Shown here: piece after piece, positions 46,785 through 58,639 of the stretch
Numbering within the stretch: position 1 is the stretch's first letter
How the letters are laid out: each line of letters opens with the position of its first letter
Position numbers and translations under genes: made by a program
Notes under the pieces: model-generated
Told to the model about the DNA's origin: nothing
What the model saw: only the letters and a program-made list of their open reading frames with translations
Database searches by the model: none
From: Echinococcus granulosus
Lineage: Eukaryota > Platyhelminthes > Cestoda > Cyclophyllidea > Taeniidae
Reading direction: 5' to 3'
Assembly (NCBI RefSeq): GCF_000524195.1
Contig: NW_020170471.1
Coordinates: 174,470-238,469, forward strand
Length of the DNA stretch: 64,000 nucleotides

Positions 46785-49700
46785 TGCTCATGGACAATGA
46801 GTTATGGGATTCTTCTTTTTCCTCCTTTTTCGTTTGAAAAGATTGGTTACCTTCTTCGTATCTATATAGTTAGGAGATAGCTGCTCGTATTTTGTGGAAG
46901 ATTGGATGTAGGCAGACAAACCTGTCAGTTGGCGGGACGGTGTGAAGGGGAGATCAACTTTTGGCGTGGACCCACTCACCCAGATTAACAGACAGGCAGA
47001 CAGACAAAGGAGATGGGGCAACTCGTGTCTCTCTTGTGAACAATAGCGCCCACAAGTATGCGTGCGTATAAAGCAGTCATCTTTACTTCTTTTTCCTCCT
47101 GTCACTCCTTTTCATCTGCCAGATGGAGGCTTTTTTGACGGTACCCAAATTTCCTCAAGGTGCTTTTAATGTGGGACTTATTTGCCTCCAGATCATATTA
47201 CACTCAGTTCCTCAGTCGTTATCCCCGTTAATTCATTACTAATGCGGCCCTACTTCTCCCAGACGGTCGGACAAGATTTATGTCCCCATATCTGTCCGCT
47301 TAAATTTCTATGACGAGTCATTTGATTAGCAAACGCCTTTGACATTGACAGCATAATGGCGGGGTGGGAGGGATCTTCAAGACACCTAGCTGTGCCTGTG
47401 GATTTATGGGATTAAAGAAATCTACTGCTGGTGGAAAGCCACATCAACTTTATTTTTGCAGTTTATGTGGGAAAATTGACGTTTGCTTTAATGCGCGCCT
47501 TGGGATTGTGCTGGACGGTGTGACCCTCTCTGGGAAGGTCTACGCTCTCTCTCTCCAGTAGAAGTAGGCTTTTAGTGGGGAAACCTTGTGTGGTGGTACA
47601 GTTTTAAAAACCGAGACAAATCTCAATTTATTTGAAGAACAAACCATGAATCCTCGCTGATTTCAAATTCCCCAATATTCACGCCTCACTAATGTCTTTA
47701 TTGAAGAGGGATATGTGTTAACCTCCCTCCTCAAAGTAGGCTATTCTTTCCATAGTCTTGGAACACGAAAACCTTCCACTGGTTGATTTACAGAACATAC
47801 CTTGTTTGATGTGGGATAGGATATGGTCTGAACCAGTTTTGCCTTAGAGAGGAGGCGGTTTTAAAAATGCCTCCACCATACGTTTACGCCGTGTATCACA
47901 AGCAATGGGCAGTGCGCTCTCAAGGCTGCGAACGCACTCCCTCCCACCTCTTTGATCCCACCCTGCGGTTATTTGCTGTTCACACGAGAGCTTGTTACAG
48001 GCAACGCGGAGGAAAGGAGAGGGGAGAGGCGGGAGGAGGACTTTAAAGACGACGATTAAAAGATGACAATTTTTCTTAAACTCTTGGGAGTTTTTACATC
48101 TTTATGGGCTTAAAAGTCCCCTGGAGTGTTTAAATGAACTGGCGGAGTGGAGGGTAGGCTTGCCATGCGAGGCAGGTAGCAGTACCTCCATTGACAGACT
48201 AGACTGACGCCTTGTGATGCGTCTAGCTCCCTTCTTCCTGATAAATTGTCACTTTATTTGCCCACCTTGGTCGGTTCCGCTGTCGCGTGAGACCTTTTCA
48301 CATCATCTAACGAATGAAATCCCTTCTGTGTTCCTTGAAGCATACAACTGATTCCCGTCACTTCTTGCTATCGAGCTGTCAGAGTGTCAGACAAGACCAA
48401 ATGTGTCGCAATCACCCATAAAGAAGAGTACGAGAGCTTCCTCAGTAAGACAAGAGGGAAGGGGACAGCAGGAGGTAGAAGGACGGAAGGCGTCAAGCAG
48501 TTGATCTATCACATTTGTTTCGGATGGTTATATTTGACTAACTTTTTTGTTTAATAATTACAAAAAATTTACAATCATGCATTTTTTGTTAAAAAAATAC
48601 AAAATAAGCGCAACAAAACCATTGACCAATCAGGAGAGGATCCCCATTGGAAGCCTTTAAATTTAACTTCAATGTGATCCAACTGGTCTTTTATTATTTT
48701 TATTTTGTGAAATAGCTTTTTCAGAATCCAACTATTGCTTCTTTCAATAGGTCATCCCTTTTGTTTTCTTCACCTCACCGCCCCTCTCATTTCCGCTCCA
48801 TTTGTTTAAATGCACCAGTTGGAGGACTTGTCAATTGCCTTTTTGACAGCCTCCCGTGAGAAAAATTCAAGCTGACAGGTATGAGAGGGTGCATAGAAAA
48901 GAGGAAGACTTTTACAGTAAAACAAGTCTTAAATAAATAAATCAGTTTTAAAGGGTATTGGTTGGATGAGACGACAAGTTGACACTGACAAGTTGGCAAA
49001 TATTGTAATAATAAATAAAACAAGTCAGTTTCTCTCTTATTTGGCTTTTGTCAGATTGTTTTTTTGGGGAGGAGAGGGGGAGCCTGATGCCTTCACGTAT
49101 TTGACAAGTGAATGATAACAAATGCTCCTCGTAGTGTCGCTCGTGACATTGACACCTCTGGCTGAGTCAAGTAATTTTCATTTTCTTCTCAATCGCTAGG
49201 ATACTACTTTGTCTGGGTGTAAATGTAACATATTTTTTGTTTGCTGGCATTTCAATGAATTTTCTTGAACGTGCTCAATAAATTTTGCTGTTTACGCGCC
49301 CTTCCCCTACCGCCCCTCCCCCTCCCCCACCCCCGTGGGGACTGAACACACCCACACAGCTATAATTCATTCTTTGGGCTGAAAGATGAATTGTGGTGAT
49401 AAGTTGGTAAGCATTATAGATGATGGCGAGGTAGATGCACCCACCGATAGTAGCTTCTCCCTCCTCCGGCCCCTCCCTAATTCACCTTTCGATGACTGCT
49501 TATGCGGGATTGTCCAATGCCCACAAAAAGGTGGTACTTCCTTAAAACTCCTCGAGATAAGTGCCTTGTCTTGCCCTTGCCACTTTTCTTTGCTAGTTAT
49601 CAGAAATTGCGAAACAAAGCAGTGCTCTTGAGGATCAACTGTCACTTAGTTTGGCGTGACATGTGACAGCCACCACGTCTCTCACCTTTCAGGCGGTGTA

Positions 49701-52700
49701 AGCGTGCATTAGTTTGCACTAAATACACCTGAAAGTTTTTCTTGACAAGTTGCCTGCTGTCAAACGTGAAAAGGACATTTTAAGTGACCTAGTTTAACTC
49801 ATCACTTAGTGGTACTCTCTACTCTCCCACATGTACCGTCACGCCTAAAAGTCTGTGAAGGCTTTGACAGTTTTCGTGTTTAACTTGGCAAATAACGGCG
49901 AGTGAAAGGAAGAGAAGTCCCTGAAATTTTGCAAAAAAAGGGGCATTTGAAACGTACCACTTAGGTGGGTCATCAAATGCTGACTTTTTGTCCGACTTTA
50001 TACAATTGTGTGTGAGACAAACAATCTTCTGCGAGATTATTGGCCCTGATATGAGTGTCAATGGTATCTCTTCTTTCTGATCATGAATGTTGACAGGTCT
50101 GTCAGTGGCCTGTCAAAAGGTAGGGTAACAAGTGCAGAATCCAGTCGATTTTTATCTCCCCCATAAATGCAGAAGGCTACAGCGTCTTTGCGTAGACTAT
50201 CTGATCATGCCTCGTTTAGACGGTCTAACAAGCCGACTGAGGTATTTACTGCTGCAAACACCTCCGTCCTCACAACAAAAATTTAAAAAAAAATGAATAA
50301 AAATACGGGAAAGTATTGAATTTTTGATCAAACAGACGGCCTTGTACAATTGAAAAACTAAAGGCTGCCACAATGGCATTTCATTGGGGTAGAGAGCCAA
50401 ACCACTGATGGAATAACTCCACTTTTTCCCGCTTCATCGCATTACAAATGTGGGAAATAAAAAAGGCAAAAGGAAAAAATAGCCTAAGCGAATATTTTTT
50501 TATTAAAAATGGAGAGATGTTTTCGTTGTTGTTTTATGGAGAGACCTATCAGTATGTTAAAGCACAACTTTTCCCTATTGATGATGCCATGCTACCTTGA
50601 CATCTTTACATCATTTGATCAGCAAAAAGCACCTTTTAACTTGCTTATTTGGAAAGCGGGAGAAAAGGTTTTGCAATTTATGTTTAGGAAGAGTGGATAA
50701 AGAAAAGCCGGTGTTGCTCTGCTTTGAGGAAGAAAGACCTTTCAAAGGCTTGTTAAAATTCTGCATAATTTATGCGTATTTTGTGCACAATTTTTTTAAA
50801 AGGATAAGGTGGAAAAACATTTCAAATAGCTTGTTTAATGTGTCTGTTTGCCTGGCTTCGTGGGTTAGTCACAGGACCTGAAAGGAGGGATGTGGCATCG
50901 ACCTCCTTTTGTCCATCAAGTGCCTTCAGGGCTGCCATTGGCTAAAAGCCTAACTTAATGGTGATCGAGGGAGCTGGGAAATTTTTACCTGCTGTCAGAC
51001 AAATGTATCCGCAAATATCAATTTTTTTTTCAATTTTTTAGACATTTTAGTGAATGAACTAGGTTTGTTCCTCAAGAAGGGCCTCCATTTTTTTGCTGAT
51101 ATTTCAAATCCAGTAAACGAAAACCTACAGTTATTAATAAATAAGAGGCATTTTTTCTTCGATTAAAAGTCCCAAATTTTATTGTTGATTTAAATAATTA
51201 AAATGCCCTCTCAAGAAAAATTTGCCAAAAAAATTTTCGCTTATAATTTTAAATCTTATGGACGCCATTTGCGATGACAAGTCCGAGAATTAATGAAGAA
51301 AAAACTCCAAATATTCTATCCTTTGTGGATGAATTTTACTTAGCCAAGGTTATTTTTGCCTTTGTTTAAAAAAAATAAAGGACAAAATGTGTGGTGTGGC
51401 GAGGGAGGCGAAAAAAACGGGCTAGGGTGGAGGTCGGATGAGGATCTTGCAATTGCCAATCTACCGACATGACGGTGAGAATGACCGACTCGTGAAAAAA
51501 GCTCCATTTGATCGCACTTTATGCCAACTTTTAAAGCAATTCTAACCTTTAGAAGGACTTTTAATGAACCAAATTTGGAGATAATTTCCAAGTTGGAATA
51601 CTACCCGCCTACTCCCCATTGCCGGCTCTGGCACGGTACCTAAGCGGTCATTAATACTTAATGGCCCACTCACCCCTCGTTGCAGCCTCACAAAGCTAAA
51701 ATTAGCGCCAAATATTTTAACGTAAAAATTAGTCAATTTACTTAAAAAATTCATTTTTTTCCTTTTCGTGTCTGAATGGACAATATTTTCCTCGTTAGAA
51801 ATACCCTTTCATGGAAAGAAGCACTCCAACTTCTTTCCCTCACATTTACGGAAAAAAAAACTGTGGCAAATAGGAGGCAAAAGAAAATTTTTAAATGCAA
51901 TCTGCACAAAAATGGCGTTGGTTAGAGTTGCCTTTTTTTGCCGTTTTTTTGTCGCAGAGACATTTCCATGTCATCGGAGCGACTCCGAAATGGGGACAGA
52001 GGGGGTGGGGGCGGGGAAGGGTGAGGAGGGCGAAAGGCGACACCACTAAATGTTTACTAACTCGTTAAGTTATTTGGCTGAGTGAGATTGAAAATGTATC
52101 CCCTTTTAAAATTTATTTGGAGGCGGACTCAAAACGAAAAGCTTCTTTTTTAGCTATGTTTTGAGGCAAAGCGAGGTGGAGGGGTTGTTTTACTCCGTCT
52201 GAGTTAAGTTGTTCAAAAGGCGGCGCAGATCGGCAAGGGGAAAAAACCTTCTTTCTATAAAACATAACCAAGAAAATGTGAAAATGTAACGTCGCGGGCT
52301 TTTGACTCCTTACAGCTCCGATTTTCTACTCAGCCGTGTGGTAATCTCTTTCGCGGTCAAACCCTTCCGCTCTGCTTCAGCGAGAACTCAGACCTCTTCA
52401 ACGCCAAACCTCACCAGCATTTGGCAGACATTCCAATCTCGTAGTCTGCAAAGAAGCATTTAATAATGTAGCCTGAGCTCTGACCGCTGAAAATGTTACT
52501 AAAGAGGCTGCCTCTGCGAAGACATGTTTACCACGTCCTTCACACCCGAAGAAACACGGATGAAAGATTGAACTGCACTGCGGTGGAAATGAGGTGGCAA
52601 GGAGGCGCAGATCTGAAATGTCAGCTCTCCAAGGGAGGAGTCAAATTTAGGCACCATCCGAATGACCAGATGCGCAATTGTCAGTTGCGTTAGGTGTTGT

Positions 52701-53456
52701 GCCTGACACCTGTCATTCCTGCCAGTTGAATGATTTTGCAGCACTTAGAGGCGTAGTCCTTAAAATTGTGTCAGTGTCAAGCGATTTCATGTCAAAATTA
52801 ATCAGGTGAAGTGGTGGTCACTTTTCAACTCATTTAACAAAAAAACTGGTATTTAAGTGCTGAAGAGATTTCACACCCTTGACACTTTAAGTGACCATTG
52901 ACATTGGCAGTTTAATTCCAAACCGACATGATTTGAACAATGTGACAATGATTGTTAAAAAAAGTAAATTTGTTGATTGCATTTGCGCTATTACCTTGTC
53001 TAAGCAGTTTAAATTGACCGCTACACTGATTAACTAGGAAATTAAAACTCACAAATTTACCGGTGGTAAATGCTCATGAAGTGACAAATGAGTGAGAAAC
53101 ACTTTTTCTTCTTTTACGTAGATTCCACGGCAGTCTTGAGGACCTGATTTTTTGGTTTTCCCCTCCCTCGTTGGTCCTTCAAGCAACTTTGGTAACGCTT
53201 AGGATTGAAGAGAAAAGAAAACCCAAAACTCTTTGAACAGTTCATTTTACTAGTAGGTAAATCTTTTCACTTTTAAATAGTTGAGGACTCGCCATGGAGG
53301 TGGTACTGTCGGTATCAAAATGATTTGCTTCATGTACAAAACTACGCGCCTAAAAGCTCAATTTTTGTGTCCCCTTCAAGGAGGGAGTGGGTGGAGAGGC
53401 TGAATGAATGACTGAATGCGAGCCGATGCAAGTAATGCCTAGGGTGTTGTCAAGCG
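46785..53456. other. gene-poor region between convergent genes
   Basis: 6.7 kb between the 3' ends of the plus-strand ELAPOR-like gene and the minus-strand RGS gene. It is AT-rich with many short overlapping frames (for example 47364-47561, 49386-49631, 52493-52744 on both strands), none with a recognisable motif. Words such as TTGACAAGT recur around 48.8-49.8 kb, without a clear repeat unit. Confidence 0.45.
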
Positions 53457-56400
53457 TCACTCAAAGGGCCTTCGACCCAATGGTAGAGCGCTGACATTGA
53501 GAATATTTGGAAGTACACTGTGAATAGATGTGGCGCCGTGATGGGTGGGTTTACGACGGTGTCGAGGTGATGCACTCTGAGCAGATCTTGAAGTAACCTC
53601 TGAGTTTGCTAGGACCGACTTCTTAAAGTTGAGGAATATTGGAGCACGCAGGAATCTTTGATAGGAGTCCTTTTCCATTAGGGCCTGAATCTTGCGTTGA
53701 GCGCTATCAAACAGATGGGCAGTTGGAGTGGACAGGAGGCTGATTGTCTTTAGGCGAGTTTTTGAGTCAAGATTTACCTAAGATAAAATTTTTTTGTGTT
53801 AAATCAAACATGTTGTTTAATAGATTATAAACTAAGGGATATTCCCCTCACTTCACGAGGCGACTGAACAGAAAGGTAGAGTTGGTAGATTTTCTGAGAT
53901 TCCGTGGCAAGCATTTTTGCTGGCAATCGCCGATATTGCTCACAGGCCTCCCAAAATTGAAGATTTTCTTGGCTGAATTCACTTTCTAGGAACTGTTCGA
54001 AGAGCGCCAGACCATCTATAATAGGTACATAGATAAATAAACGCTAATTATTTGTTTATCATTCGCCACAGTTTTGATGCCAGAAAATTATTTTGTTCAT
54101 ACGAACAATGCAGTATTTTTTTAATACAAAATTCGTCAATTTGATTGGCAATCACCGATTACTTTCTTGTTGTTTTAATCGGCCAATTTGGTGCGAGGCA
54201 TTTTGGATATTTTGATAAGGAAACAGTTACTATTTCAAAGGATAGCTACTTATATGATTGCAAAATTCTCTTAAATCTTCTCTGCAGAATTTTCCACTTT
54301 CAAATTTGCAGTCTAAAGACTTGATAGGTGCTTTTTGTTATTACCAGGTTTTCTGGCAAAGGATTTATAGAACGAGCACAGCCTGCTAAAAATTTCCATA
54401 AGATTTTTAAGAAGAAACAATGGGCGTTTTCGTTTCTGGTGCCTTTGATAAAAAACAGCTTTAAATCAAATAGCAGAATGGAATAAATGTTTAAAAGTAT
54501 AACATTTTTGGCAAAAATTCCTTTGTTTTATGGCATCTTTGTAATACGGTTGGTAACTAATGTGCAAAATCTGCGGGTTTTCTTATTTTAGGTATTATTG
54601 CAAAAAAACAAAAGGGTGCTCTACCGCGACGGTTTCCTACACACACACATTTTGGTTTATTTACGGTTTACCTTCAGTACTTTATTTGCCGGTCCAATTT
54701 CCAGTCTTATTAGTGATTCTCTTCGAACGTACTTTGTGCATTTCACCTTGGAATGGGGACAAAGAAGTCACCGGACTGGTCTGACCCTGTTAACTATTAA
54801 AGTTGTTTCCGCAGGTTGTAAAACCCATCCATTCTGTCTCCGCCCCCCGCCCCTTCTCTAATCAGAAGTTACGGGTAGAAGAAAGTTGTAAATTCCTTCT
54901 TTTTCCGGGAAAAGCGTGGGCTGAGAAATTTATGGCACGGGTGATTGCATTCCCTTTTGGGTGGGGCTGGAGGCCGCCTTTAATGCCCCTACTGACGAGG
55001 CTGCAGCATTTGGTACGTCGGTGAGCCTAACTTTGTTTTGTCCGACTAAATGGCAAAGCCTTTAAAGAACAGACACTATGATTTTACTAAAGGCATAACT
55101 TTGATCTCCTCACGCGCTCTAGCTCTTCCCTCTTGCTGGACTGTCTGTTACATTCCTACTACGTAGGTATGAGTGCAGTATGGACTTTGCTTACCCCAAA
55201 ATATCATAAACTCCATAAAAATTCTGAAAATTTGGCTTTTTAAAGCTGACGCTTTTGACATTGAAAAGAGGATGATATTGACGCGTTGATTACAGTCGTG
55301 GATAAAGAAGAAAATGGGAGGAAATAAGAAGTTGGCCTTGCAACTGATTTCGAGGCCATGTGATCCACCGCCTTGAAGCAATTATGTCATTTTTTGGGCC
55401 CTACTAACCGTTTCGCACGAAGAGAAAAAACAAAGTTTGTAGAGGGAATAATTTTCCCCCCAGAGAGAGAGGCTGGGTCACACCGACGACGTTTTACACC
55501 GGAAGTACTTACGCGCCCTGCTCCAGTACGTGAAAGGCACAAATCTTCTGGCAACCCTACGGTTTCCAAAACAAAACTTGTAACGTATATCCTTTTATCC
55601 AGGAAAAAATTTCGATTAAAGGGTTGGTTAGTTCCCCATTTTCTGCCTAATCTTCAGGCTGCAGAAAAAAAAACTGGTTTTTCCAAGAATCGGCAAAACA
55701 AGACGTTTTTTCCTACCAGGAGTCCTTTTAGTTGAGGAGCAATTGACACGTGTATCTTGGCATTTACTGGGCCAGAAAAAAAGAAGGTAAATTAGCCAAA
55801 CAAAGGGCAATTACCCGAATCATTCAGGAGGAAATTGAAGTTAGTCTCCCACCGACGTATTTGTTCCGGTGTGACCTTTTTGAGGTGGACCTTTTTAACT
55901 CGAAAACTAGCAGCCATATTCTCATCACTGGAGACCCTTTGAAGGCTTTTCAACGTTGTAGTAGTAGTAGTAGCGCAGAAGGCCTCCGGTACCAAGTCCA
56001 ACGGCGCCCTACTCGTGGGTAGGACAACGGGAATGCAATTACGGACGGTGCTTTGAAGCGCCAAAAAAGTGCTGTTATTGGCTATCCGAGCTGGTGAGGC
56101 GGCGCTACGCAGCATTGTCATCTCCGAGTGGGCTTGCAGCTGCACCGGGACAGTATGGGCACGCAGTTTCATCTGAACACCGGGTTGAGGTCTACTTGTC
56201 TCTGGGCTGCAATTGAAACAGAAAGTACTTTGTGAGATGATAGACTTGAGGACTGATAAAAGTTGGAACAACTTTTCCGCTCATTCTTTTTTTTGGTCGG
56301 GAAAATAATGTCTTTTGTTTTCTAGATGGCTTTAAACATCCCACTGTCTTGCTAAATTGGCACTTAGAGACTGTTTCAAGCGCCGACTGTTGTGCACCAA

Positions 56401-58639
56401 GGAAGCAGGCTGTAGTAAAAATGGATCCTACTTTCCTAAGTAGTTTCCAGGTTATTGCTCTTCATTTAAGAGGTATTTTTTGCCCAAAAATCATTTCCGG
56501 TCGTGGGGAGTACAGAAATATCATAAACGTAGGGGAAAAGGGCGAGGTGAATCCGAAGGGAGGACAAAAAGCGGGACTTCAGCAAGTCAAAACACCGAAA
56601 AGCGATTTCTTCCCCCAAAAAAGAGCTTTAATCATCCACTTGTGTATAAATAATATTTTTAAGAAAATGTGGAGGTCAAAGCGGTGCAATCGGCCTCACC
56701 TCGGTGAGTTGCGTGGCCGATTCATTGCACGAGGTGTGAGCCAAGTGGCGGCGGTGGCGGTGCTAGTAGTGTCGTCAACGCCATGCAGACCTGAACTGGG
56801 TGTGTGTAAGAGGCGCAGATCTACAAGTTAGTGGGTTCCCTAATCCTCTCGCCTCCCTTTCCCTTGTCCAACATCCCCTTCAACCCGCACCCTCACCCCC
56901 CCGCGCCAAAGTGAGTGGGATTCTCAGCACACATTGGTCTATCGTCTCGGCCAATGACCGCACTCCGTCATTGTAGTCACCCAGCCCCATGAAGAACCGA
57001 TGTGTATCATGTCGCCTATTCAGTTAGAGCGATAAAAGCATCACATAATCATACTAGCTTTGGAAAGTGTTTCGAAATACGCTGAATAGAGTGTCGCATT
57101 TTTTTTCCATTAGGGGTTCAATTATGAAGGGGACAAAGTGATCCAATGGAGAGGGAGCATATTACCATATTTGGATATCTCTTGCCTCGGCTGTGGGAGT
57201 GGCGGAAATAGGTGTGGTTAGGTATGAAAAGAATTCACTGGATAAAGTAGGTGAAGAACTTAGATATGTCAGAATAACTGATTTGTTGACTTCAAGTAAA
57301 TTCCCTTTCTATTTTCAGTTATCATGATGGTGTCAAAATTTGACCTTTAAAAGAGGACGGGAAAGAAGTAAGGATCTCTGGTCCTATTTTAGGCGAAGGA
57401 GACTGACAAGGTGGTGAACGTTGAAGCTTATGACTATGTGACATTCATTTGGTTTAGCAACTTCCATTGTGAAATACTTTGTCCGGTTTACGCTGCTCTA
57501 CACTAAATATTGCTGTCGATATGTCGAGATTGGAGAAGATCTTTGCCACGTAATGGATGTAATTTGAGAATGTGGGTGCGGGGATACGTAGGTGGGACCG
57601 CATCTCCAAAAGTCCTCACACTGACTGTGGTGCGTTCTGTCAAACAGAGGCCACACCATTTCTTTTGTGTAAAAACTCTTCTAATTCATCACATAAAGTA
57701 GACAACCTCGAAAGTCACAGCCATCAGTTTTGGCTGAGCTTTGAATGACCACAAGAAGCTTTTTCGTTCTCAAGCACCTCTATCCGAAGCTATTCGTCTC
57801 AAGACGACTAACAATCTTGAACCACCATTTTACTTTCGGTTATTCCTTTCTACTATATTTTAAATTAAGTACAATGGATCCCTACTTTAAAATTTACCTT
57901 TTGAGCATTCATCTATAAAAAGAAAAGAAATTTGTCTCAAATTTTAATTTAATTGACGCGTCAGCTTTTTTAGTTGGGTGGGGCGGGGGGTCTTAAATGC
58001 CGTGGATGGGTCCACTTGTTAGCTTCCATTGCGCCCTCCGGCAGTTAAGGGCAATGACAATATTTCGTGGACATTTACGAGCACACTGAAAAGTAAAAGT
58101 TGTTTCTTATTTATTTCGTTTTACAAAAAAACCAACTAAATCAGCTTTTGCCCTACACTTGGTCGAAGGCTTCTGCCAGGTAAAAGGCGGGTTTTAATAT
58201 TGTTGACTTTATCTGCTGATTTAATGGAGTAAATGGCAAATTTACCCTCTAAATTTTGTTAGAATATTTTTAAAAGAAGACGTCTTGCAAATTGCTATGA
58301 GTGCAGAAAAATTGCGGCCCTCCGGGTTTCCCTCCCAAGCGGCAGACGGCCCCATCGGAGGAGAAGAGTGGGACTGAGGGGCCATCCATCCCAGGAGCGC
58401 GGAGATGACCCACGAGAGGTTGAAGAGTACGATTGGATAAATAGGTAGTTGAAGAGATGCATTGGATGCTTTTAATCCATCTCCTCCAACTACCATCAAA
58501 TCGCTCCGGCTGGAGTGGGTGGGTTTGATTCTCGGAGTAAAAGCGCGGCTTGTCACTTTCGGTGGATGCACAATTTTGCACTTCTCGCATACCACGCACT
58601 GGCGATTCACCGCCCACGGCTATTGGAAGGAATGTTGAC
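53457..58639 (-). CDS. RGS-domain protein, 3' exons (5' end not resolved)
   Basis: Minus-strand exons are 56820-56700, 56206-55815, 54015-53852 and 53779-53457 (TGA at 53457-53459), all phase-matched GT-AG. A further exon at 58639-58494 fits by phase but is tentative. The RGS domain is complete across three exons: RRWETNFNFLLNDSDGLALF, then EFSQENLQFWEACEQYRRLP, then VNLDSKTRL and LMEKDSYQRFLRAPIF. RGS domains speed GTP hydrolysis by Gi/q alpha subunits, ending GPCR signals. The EN...FW and DSYxRFL contacts of the family are present. The sequence is most like RGS12/14 or RGS10 types (inference), but no PDZ, PTB, Ras-binding or GoLoco part was found. A Ser/Thr-rich segment with a Thr run (a tandem TAG repeat on + near 55960) lies before the domain. 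The true start lies upstream. Confidence 0.85.
54016..55814 (-). other. 1.8-kb intron inside the RGS domain
   Basis: Donor GTAATT after NDS codons, acceptor CTATTATAG, phase 1. AT-rich; nothing else supported. Confidence 0.65.
56207..56699 (-). other. 493-nt intron of the RGS gene
   Basis: Donor GTGAGG at 56699, acceptor CAATTGCAG, phase 2. Confidence 0.6.
56821..58493 (-). other. probable intron of the RGS gene
   Basis: Acceptor AACTTGTAG next to 56820. The donor GTAGTT at 58493 is modest, so the upstream partner exon is uncertain. No other feature. Confidence 0.4.

Noticed and set aside
53478..53494. tRNA A-box-like word (AATGGTAGAGCGCTGAC) on + within the last RGS exon
   Set aside because: No B box at the usual distance and no cloverleaf. 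It lies in the coding frame of the RGS C-terminus, so chance or an old insertion cannot be told apart.
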